From Herpomyces periplanetae (Eukaryota; Ascomycota; Laboulbeniomycetes; Herpomycetales; Herpomycetaceae), in the NCBI GenBank assembly GCA_009733715.1, contig WMKJ01000081.1:1-60749 (forward strand): a stretch of DNA of 60,749 nt, written 5' to 3'. Under the pieces are notes generated by a model. The model saw only the letters and a list, made by a program, of their open reading frames with translations. It was not told where the DNA came from and did no database searches. The translations under genes were made by a program, and so were the position numbers. Shown one piece after another: positions 52,501 through 60,749 of this stretch. How positions within the stretch are numbered: position 1 is the stretch's first letter; every line of letters starts with the position of its first letter.

Positions 52501-54802
52501 ATTCACAAGCATGCTCTAAATATATTCCTGCTTCATAATATTCTTTGGCCGCAAACTTTTGTATTGCTATATCTGCCATTAATGCTTCTGATGAGCGTAA
52601 CCTTGATGATACTTTGTATAAAATAAGCGCATTTAAACTTAACTCTCGGTATTGCTTGTTAAAATTCTCAAACTTAGATAGCGCTTTATCCAATTCTTCT
52701 GTAAAAAATTCATTCCGTTCCATTGAATTCCATTGTATCTCTCCCTTTTTCTCCTGGTTACTTTTACCCGCTTCAACATGGTTCTTCTCTTCCTCACAAA
52801 CATACGATTTTAACCATTCTTGCACACATTTTGATCGCCATCCAACATACCAACCCTTTTTTCCCCCAAGTCGCTCTAAAACCTCTCTCTGTATCATAAT
52901 TAAATCTCCTCGACTCGCCGCAAGGCTCGTTATCGTCGTGTTATAGGTATGTTGTGAGACATTGGTTAACTTATTAGCTTCTGTGCCTAATGAATGTCTA
53001 CGTCGTCTTAGTCCAGGACTCTGAACAAACATACCATCTGACCATCGTCCTCCCATCCCTTTCATCTCTCCATTCTCCTTAATACTGTCAACCCTACTTT
53101 TTAATGGCATTCTTAATCTCTTCTTAAGTCTATCTTCCCGTTTTGCGCTATTGTCTTCCATAAAAATACCCCCAAACATCACCTTTGTTTGTTCAACTAT
53201 GCCTTTTGTACTCCCAGTTGTTATCGCCAAAAGATATGATGCCACTGCATAAATCCATGACCATGTTAGAGTGTCCACTAACCGATCCACTAGACCATTT
53301 TCTCCAGCTTCACAATTCGATCCAGCGTAAAAATCGTCCCGAAGTTGTCGTGATTCAATTTCAATGAATGAAATCCCCCTTCGGCAAATTTCAGTTAGCT
53401 GTTTGGTGCTTCCAAGTTCACCTTCTCCTCTCCACTGGCCCGTTTCTCGCAGACTTTCTGCTACTCTCCCTTGAGTTTCACTCTGTCTTAAAAGCAAAAT
53501 TATTTGTCGTGTAAAAATATAGCTTGTGAACTCAAAAATGGATAGCCCGTTTGATACAATAAGCTCCCGATATCGGAACCGATTTGCATTTAGAGGTTGT
53601 TCCAAATACATATCTCGAAACTTGAAATTTTTCGTTAGACTTAAGCTATCTCTATCTTTACCCTTCTCCACAGTAACAATTTCTTTCGCTTGATTTAAAA
53701 TTTGTTGCAATTCTTCCGTGTAACTTGGAAAATGCCGCCCGTGAACCTCATCTTTGGTCTTTTCACCTTCTTGGATGAATTCTTTAAATTCTTGGAACAA
53801 CTCATCATACAACAATAATGCATCTTCTACAAGACCCACACTTTCATATCCACGAGCTAGTCCTTCTCGGAGTACAAAGTACGTACAAAAGTTCCATCCC
53901 GGCATTGACCTTTGTGCTACTTTTTCCCGAATATCCTCCTCAAACTGCTTGACACGTTCATCAAAAGCCTTAAGAATAAGAATCTTTAACTTTGAAATTA
54001 CGTCTTGCCATAAACTTTGATCATTGACTTGTGAATGCACATCTCCAGCTCCAGTTATACTTGATTCCTCTGATTCTGTGCCTAAAGTTTCGTTACGTGA
54101 GACCCACACTTGTGCAACCCGCTCTACAGCTTGTTTGCCCGATGAAACAAAATCCTGTCGAATTTTATCTATTGGATTTATGGATAATGCTCTACTTGAC
54201 CATCGCGATGATGAAACACTCTTTTCATTTAATCCAACTGTTCCATTCACACCAAGTCCGGTTTTGTTTCCTGACCCTGATGCTGTATTATCCGACAAAA
54301 CCACTTGAACTAAAAGCCATTCAAATGCATCGTAATTTTCCTTTTGTCCAGTTCCACTTTTTGTATGAGTTTTAGCCCAATCTTTAAGTTGTTTTCGAAC
54401 TGTTGATTTATATGACTCAATAGTATCACATCGGAAGAACAGTATCTTGACATAAGGGGCCTGTTGTAATCCGGGTATTTGATGTCTTCGAGTAGCCTTT
54501 CCGAACTTCGACGCTTCGCTAATCCACCCACCAAGTTTGCTGCTACTAGTTTCATTTGCTTGAGTGGGAATTGATCCACTATTAGTATCCATATCACTGT
54601 CATGGTTATCCGTAGCCTCAGTGCCACCTGCAGCTACTAGTTCAACGCTTAACGAATCGATAAAGCAAAGCGGTCTTGAATTTGCTTTCCGTTGAAGACT
54701 TCTTAAAGGGAACTGATCTCGAAGGCTTGATGATACTATAGAAGATACTCCATGGATATCATAATATTCTACCGTAACTTTTGACGTTGAAGAATCATCC
54801 AT
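49565..54802 (-). CDS. TRS130: TRAPP II subunit Trs130 (TRAPPC10)
   Basis: Large subunit of the TRAPP II tethering complex, the exchange factor for Rab11/Ypt31 at the late Golgi. Single exon of 1745 residues, longer than the roughly 1100 of yeasts. N-terminal signatures are VTVEYYDIHGVSSIV, FPLRSLQRKANSRPLCFIDS, then RRHQIPGLQQAPYVKILFFR and YDAFEWLLVQVV. The middle (about 400-1250) is helical and then beta-rich, and is heavily Lys/Glu/Gly-biased. The C-terminal domain (about 1390-1560) has beta-sandwich-like segments. The last 150 residues are Ser/Thr-rich. An uninterrupted 5.2-kb frame makes the structure safe. Confidence 0.88.
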   Translation of the reverse strand: MDDSSTSKVTVEYYDIHGVSSIVSSSLRDQFPLRSLQRKANSRPLCFIDSLSVELVAAGGTEATDNHDSDMDTNSGSIPTQANETSSSKLGGWISEASKFGKATRRHQIPGLQQAPYVKILFFRCDTIESYKSTVRKQLKDWAKTHTKSGTGQKENYDAFEWLLVQVVLSDNTASGSGNKTGLGVNGTVGLNEKSVSSSRWSSRALSINPIDKIRQDFVSSGKQAVERVAQVWVSRNETLGTESEESSITGAGDVHSQVNDQSLWQDVISKLKILILKAFDERVKQFEEDIREKVAQRSMPGWNFCTYFVLREGLARGYESVGLVEDALLLYDELFQEFKEFIQEGEKTKDEVHGRHFPSYTEELQQILNQAKEIVTVEKGKDRDSLSLTKNFKFRDMYLEQPLNANRFRYRELIVSNGLSIFEFTSYIFTRQIILLLRQSETQGRVAESLRETGQWRGEGELGSTKQLTEICRRGISFIEIESRQLRDDFYAGSNCEAGENGLVDRLVDTLTWSWIYAVASYLLAITTGSTKGIVEQTKVMFGGIFMEDNSAKREDRLKKRLRMPLKSRVDSIKENGEMKGMGGRWSDGMFVQSPGLRRRRHSLGTEANKLTNVSQHTYNTTITSLAASRGDLIMIQREVLERLGGKKGWYVGWRSKCVQEWLKSYVCEEEKNHVEAGKSNQEKKGEIQWNSMERNEFFTEELDKALSKFENFNKQYRELSLNALILYKVSSRLRSSEALMADIAIQKFAAKEYYEAGIYLEHACEYFGNLREAEEILLLKLYAICLEKIGCRRESLRVLLRLLGKCAGKKCLDNCLGGGEIKKEGMEWKKIEDGIEMLGKQRTEIDEERCLRKIYAMLEEENEKVFVPLVIYFGSIWIERELKHCEDGKDGYKMCMEFESLLAKGILIQKIEVWLKSIDGGDGVCLRFKRDEDIVVNSGKITLQMETNDNGIGVFFVERIIFESRKLVFVYDIMGGGGEDMEFFCEGLRSVMEASRMIGKIRLVCIPNERSLRAEIMRSSYTRIDQDRNFEIKCFSGWNNISNCTIRMNGEEGKIKILGENFSFVEGEGNVEVYGYEDGIGIRLTKFKAEKMIWLRVPFTRIREKKGEELGMMKIKMKIDYETEKGKFSYVTTNRINGEETIKIEQKRIYREDHLFYGLGFYTKDKPVKIHQINLESERKVKACGTMKELLPVTIFNGNKAWIYYKVLAREKYANEEEKACKVNGLSNVLVRGRDSIIDDGSIGDSSGDKFRTDSGLASSLVVKVDYTNLEDEFMSIMKGRMKESLEKSEFVKYSRLIVHFFDKKLGNLRIGSDVEWEIGLNTIRLKNNDWWKWKEIHEIFSESSDQGKRMLDWLAQWHKDHDQAEIPNKCSTIPARIELSVFLDGSIPVLFTYHLDLNVPSNGNSSELIDASTGLSMLNVGKVYPATLSITVCHEWINSNAFKLPNREIIPSLRAPGTDKLSFVWEIIVPQDSWFIAGYKRKVFTIDIINGSIMPKSLEFPIRLVPLRSGTLTLPCIKVFEHKKSRFSSSNDELNQPNTVRDHRKNLVKLAIPVNKFNNNIFDPTPSEGKASQELCPSVHMTYPTSQTILNSQVPLVNQSRQTTVHVRGNLHETTFTLCLPLVQSNFSFLQNSGKSASVQRSGSTTGHSNTSMSRYPAPLLPVLTQATQLSKLSSSPATLPVLQVHSLHDEYSTRKSLHSCTKSTLSVRPPPDRESALTLSSLVGAVDHDIQVNYIDAAEHD

Positions 54803-55732
54803 TTGTAGGTGTATAACCTTTTGAGCAATTCAAGTGTGAACAATAGCTAGAAACATTCCCTGCAATAGCGCATACTTGAAGTACGAGATCCTCAAATGAT
54901 TTAAGCTCAATTAACTAAAGAAAGAGCAAGTTTAATTTAACAAACTATTAAAAACTTGCGAGGAAAACGACAGTATGAATCCGAGAAATAAATCTTTCAC
55001 GATAGAAACGTAGATGTATAACCGGTCCAATATATTTGGATAAATGATCTTTGGGTCATTAATAAGTTAAAGCCTTTGTAAAAATCTTTGCAAAGGGATG
55101 AAGAGTTGAATAATTACTCGAAGTTAATGAGAATTTGAAAAATTATCCAACAAAATCACGAAAAACCGCATCCGAAAAACTTGTACCGTGTTCTCTACAT
55201 CACCTCTAGAAATAACGAATTTTCTCTTGATCCCGTGACACTTGATCTGGGCAGTTTCTACGCCACACTCTCGAGAAAGTGTGGCGCATATATTTCTAAA
55301 TTAGGAAGTTGCTTATCACAGTCCGCTATGGAAATTCACGCCCATAGCACTTACCTAAGCTGGAAAATGACATGAAACTGTTATCATGTGATTTCGACAT
55401 CGATGTGCTGGTTGCTGGGTGAACATTTGTGTTGGGTAAACTAAGAAGTATAAACGTTTTCCTTAATTTAAGAATGTATTAAAGAGAAGTTTCTTTAATG
55501 AATTGGATAGATTTGATGGTTTGGACATGCATTTAAGTAACTTGTCAAGGTACGGTATTAAGGAAATTATTAACTGTTAGTGTAAGCAAGGACTGTGGAA
55601 AATGGTGTTGGTGTAGTGGTTCCTTATCAATATGTATTTAAAGATTGATGATGTGTCTATTCTGTGGAGAGAATTGAGTTTGTATAATGGAAAATAAAGG
55701 TTTAAAAGGAGTAAAATTATTTATATTTCTTG
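54803..55732. other. TRS130 upstream and HEM13 downstream region
   Basis: About 930 bases without a supported gene. It holds a 9-bp-stem inverted repeat at 55261-55286. A small plus-strand frame spans that repeat but has no domain. Confidence 0.55.
55261..55286. repeat. Inverted repeat (9-bp arms)
   Basis: Perfect arms CGCCACACT (55261-55269) and AGTGTGGCG (55278-55286) around an 8-base centre that includes CTCGAG. It could form a hairpin or be a dimeric protein site. It is GC-rich against an AT-rich background. Confidence 0.7.
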
Positions 55733-56752
55733 TTAAGTTTGTACCCATTCTCTAGGATTTTGTAAAACTTTAACTAATTGTAGTTCGCGGCTACCCTCCT
55801 TGGGCTCGTGCATGTACTCCCATCGTGCGGTTAACGGCAAACTAACTAGGATACTCTCGATACGTGCTCCAGGTGTACTAAGACCGAAAGACGTTCCACG
55901 ATCGTGAATAAGGTTAAATTCCACATAGCGACCACGTCGAATTTGTTGCCATTGTTTTTCAGATTCCGAGAAGGGTTGGTCCTTATGTCTTTGTAATATT
56001 GGCAAGTAACTGGGTAAAAAGGCGTTTAAACAATCTTGTATAAAGGAAAATAGGCTTTCACCACTATTTTCACTAGCATCCATATCATCGAAAAAAATCC
56101 CCCCAATACCTCTTGACTCTAATCTATGAGTATTGTAGAAATATTCATCACACCATTTTTTGAATCGGGGGTAGTAGGCTTTGTCATGTTTGTCGCAAGC
56201 TTCCTTGATAGTCTGATGAAAGTGAACAGCGTCTTCATCGAATAAGTAACATGGCGTTAAGTCAGTGCCTCCTCCAAACCACCACGCGGTGCTAATTCCA
56301 TCAGAATCAAATGTCTCAAAGTACCTATAATTGAGATGAACTGTTGGTGCCATGGGATTATGAGGATGCAGCACTACACTTATGCCGGCTGCAAAAAATT
56401 TTAAACTGTCAACATCATTACTCAATGATTTGTGATTTACCCGCATTTTTTGTATAGCTGGTTTAGGTAAATTTCCATTAACTACAGATACATTCACTCC
56501 AGCTTTTTCAAAAACATTTCCGTTTTGTAAAACACATGAGGTTCCTCCTCCTCCCTGACTAGTCAATGACCACGAATCTCTTTTAAACTTTCCGCCGTCT
56601 AATGTTTCAAGCTCCTTCACAATTCTTTCTTGTTGTTCACGAATAAACTTTTCCATTCTTAACCGTATCGATTTTTCCCCTTGCTCATCTACTGATCTGC
56701 CTTCTTCCATATTCGAATCCTCCATTATAAACTTGCGTTTTGACAAAAGCAA
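55733..56752 (-). CDS. HEM13: Coproporphyrinogen III oxidase
   Basis: Oxygen-dependent enzyme converting coproporphyrinogen III to protoporphyrinogen IX in heme synthesis; cytosolic in yeast. 339 residues, single exon. Signatures: GGGTSCVLQNGNVFEKAGVN, ISVVLHPHNPMAPTVHLNYR, WWFGGGTDLTPCYLFDED, then HFHQTIKEACDKH, GGIFFDDM, RRGRYVEFNLIHDRGTSFGL and LPLTARWEYMHEP. The catalytic-region His and Asp residues in these motifs are present. The first Met at 56752 precedes MEDSN by nine residues; either may be used. Confidence 0.97.
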   Translation of the reverse strand: MLLSKRKFIMEDSNMEEGRSVDEQGEKSIRLRMEKFIREQQERIVKELETLDGGKFKRDSWSLTSQGGGGTSCVLQNGNVFEKAGVNVSVVNGNLPKPAIQKMRVNHKSLSNDVDSLKFFAAGISVVLHPHNPMAPTVHLNYRYFETFDSDGISTAWWFGGGTDLTPCYLFDEDAVHFHQTIKEACDKHDKAYYPRFKKWCDEYFYNTHRLESRGIGGIFFDDMDASENSGESLFSFIQDCLNAFLPSYLPILQRHKDQPFSESEKQWQQIRRGRYVEFNLIHDRGTSFGLSTPGARIESILVSLPLTARWEYMHEPKEGSRELQLVKVLQNPREWVQT

Positions 56753-58825
<2,073 letters not shown>

Positions 58826-59728
58826 ATATTAAAAGGCACGTAAATTTACGATAACTCTCAGCCTAGTCGAAAGGTCTTTTTGCACAGAAAAGTCTTTACT
58901 TGCTTTTCTGCCCTATAACCTACAATTGAGATTTGAAAGCCCAATAATCCAGTTCGTAAATAGGCTTATCTTGCGAAATTTAGTCTCAAGAACTTATGTA
59001 CATCCTGTATTCTATACGTATCGCATATTGGGTATATCGGATTAGTTACAGTTATTTATTTTTTATTTATTTCCACTAACTATTTCCAAACTCTATTAAC
59101 TTTTTCATGGAAGTTTAGTCTAAAAAGTGTATTCTTATCAACGATAGGCATACTCTTTGTGCACCTGAAAGTTTCAAACCTGTCATAATTAAAAGTATCC
59201 ACGCCAAATTTTCAATGCGCTTAAAATTTAAATCCCATCTAGACTTTTAATATCTCTTTCTCTTTTTTATACAAAACCAATGTAAATCAACTGGTCATGA
59301 CTATAAAACCTTTAATTTAAAGCAGGTATTTCCAGTAGTTTGATTTTGATAATCTCACAACTACTACTTGATCCAATAATTTCATTTTTGCAAATGGGCC
59401 CACCGCCGTATTACTTGGGAACGGTGAGCACGCGTAATTCCTAGTTCCTAATTCCAACTTTGATCAACTCGTCACTTCATACCCTAACTCCACCAGTCCA
59501 CCCAAACCACATGATCATGACGTCAATACTCAGTCACACGGATATACATCTGATCGCACGGACCACCCGAATCATCACGTGATGAGATATTCATCTTCAG
59601 TTCGGAGATCGTGAGAATTGCGTTTTCAGGCTAAACCGGATTTCTTCGTCAAATGGGTAATTATTCATTATGTGTATTGGTTTTAATCTGTTAGATTGTA
59701 AAATATATACACTGCCGTATGTGGCACA
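58826..59728. other. ATG8-GPI10 intergenic region
   Basis: About 900 bases, AT-rich, no gene. A cluster of promoter-like motifs sits at 59518-59583. Confidence 0.55.
59518..59583. promoter_or_regulatory. Promoter motif cluster upstream of GPI10
   Basis: Within 66 bases: palindromic CRE TGACGTCA at 59518-59525, CAGTCACA at 59531-59538 (identical to the S. pombe HomolD box), and the 12-bp palindrome CATCACGTGATG at 59572-59583. All lie 145 to 210 bases ahead of the GPI10 start codon. Confidence 0.5.
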
Positions 59729-60749
59729 ATGAACCTTTTTAAAAAAGGTAAATCAATTTTAGCAGCCTATTTCATTTCCAAATCACCTTTTAATAATTTA
59801 CAAATCTTCATATTCCTTGCAACGCTTCGTTTGATTAATGCTTTAACCTTAAATACTTTCTTTCAACCTGATGAATACTTTCAATCACTTGAGCCAGCGT
59901 GGAATTTAACGTTTGGCAGATCCAGTGGTGCATGGTTAACATGGGTATGTTATTTCCCTGTACTTAATTTTTAAGAAACCATTTTATCTTCCCGATTAAA
60001 TTAACATGATTATACTAATTTAAGGAATGGTCAAATCATCTTCGATCCTCTCTCCATCCGATTCTCTTTAGTTGTGTATATTCTATTATTCAACTTCCAT
60101 CCAAAGTTTTTCATGTATCACCTAGTGCCCAAGCTTCTTTGCTTGTTAGTGCTCCGCGTTATACTCAAGCGTTGGTGGCTGCATGGACGGATTTTAGTAC
60201 CTTCAAAATTGCCCAAGTCTTATTCAATTATAATTTAGAACTATGCAGAGTTACCGTATGTTAATTATTGTTTTCATCTGATATTCCTATTCCATAATAA
60301 TCACTCTAACCTTCACTATATGCAACATACAATATAGCTACTGGCTTCAATTATAAGCCCATGGAATTGGTTTTGTTCTACTCGGACTCTCTCTAATACT
60401 CTTGAAGCTTCTTTAACAACCTATGCCCTTTGTGTATGGCCATGGGAAAAATTTCATCCTAACTTTTTTCCAACAAAACTCCGTAAAATAGACCAAAAAC
60501 GTCTACACAAGTGAGCTATATGTCCAGTAAATTCTTTCTTAAATATTATAATAATAACGTAACTTAGGTCAAGTGTGAAGACTGCTTCAATCTTTGCCGC
60601 TTTGGCATGCATTCTCCGACCTACGAATTGCTTAATATGGATATGTGTGGTTCTAATTTCCATGATCCATAGCTCAAACATTTTTCGTTTACACATGATA
60701 AAGCAACTTTTAACTTCAGGGTCAGCATTGTTCAAATTTAAATAAACAT
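59729..60749 (+). CDS. GPI10: GPI mannosyltransferase III Gpi10/PIG-B (partial)
   Basis: ER membrane enzyme adding the third mannose to the GPI anchor. Visible exons: 59729..59944, 60025..60255, 60338..60510 and from 60568 on. Joined sequence has [41 protein letters not shown], then [26 protein letters not shown], the later [31 protein letters not shown], and [33 protein letters not shown] and LTWEW are the GT22 hallmarks, with the catalytic-region Asp-Glu. The frame of the last exon meets a stop at 60743-60745, too early for a family of roughly 550 residues or more, so another donor site before it, or continuation beyond the window, is expected. Confidence 0.9.

Noticed and set aside
55603-55630. 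GGTGTAGTGGTT, like a tRNA A box
   Set aside because: No B box (GGTTCGANNCC) follows within tRNA distance and no cloverleaf can be drawn.

Overview
This window is a gene-dense piece of a fungal nuclear chromosome, most likely from an ascomycete. Many genes carry short spliceosomal introns of roughly 50 to 200 bases, with GTAAGT, GTGAGT or GTATGT donors and a CTAAC or TTAAC branch site close to the AG. Gene content fits Dikarya and mostly Ascomycota: KEI1, YPP1, RIX1, a DUF1776 protein, TRS130, a She4/Rng3-type UCS protein and a mitochondrial serine O-acyltransferase. The intron load and mixed promoter motifs (CACGTG, TGACGTCA, one HomolD-like CAGTCACA) would suit an early-diverging ascomycete such as a Taphrinomycotina relative, but that placement is inference.

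Layout. 1-1.2 kb: MCM1-type MADS-box gene, minus strand, cut by the left edge. 1.2-7.1 kb: gene-poor, with a strand-skewed leader and several degenerate five-base-periodic tracts. 7.1-12.3 kb: an unknown Ser/Pro-rich protein, a UCS-type myosin chaperone and a small RNase P/MRP (Rpp21/Rpr2/Snm1-like) protein. 12.7-18.3 kb: ZPR1, SEN54 and RIX1. 18.6-24.7 kb: YPP1, RFC3 and ARPC3. 24.7-30.3 kb: TRM6 and MOD5 back to back, then KEI1. 30.9-34.9 kb: YPT6 and a mitochondrial MetX-family serine O-acyltransferase. 35-38.5 kb: a doubtful small spliced gene and a large unrecognised protein. 39.5-46.6 kb: YTH1, VPS24, MET1 and a DUF1776 protein. 47.1-56.8 kb: PEX5, TRS130 and HEM13. 58.3 kb to the right edge: ATG8, then GPI10 cut by the edge.

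Almost everything is housekeeping. Four genes act on tRNA maturation (RNase P-like subunit, SEN54, TRM6, MOD5). Several act in membrane traffic and lipid biology (YPT6, TRS130, VPS24, ATG8, KEI1, YPP1, GPI10). Two act on tetrapyrroles (MET1, HEM13). MET1, through siroheme, and the serine O-acyltransferase both feed sulfur assimilation. No transposon, virus-derived element, tRNA, rRNA or CRISPR array was recognised.

The features not explained by the genes are: (1) dispersed degenerate pentamer-periodic tracts in intergenic DNA; (2) kilobase-scale purine/pyrimidine strand-skew blocks that cross gene borders and switch inside reading frames; (3) extreme start-codon-proximal introns, including two genes whose first coding exon is only six bases; (4) CACGTG boxes in many of the promoters, often in divergent ones.
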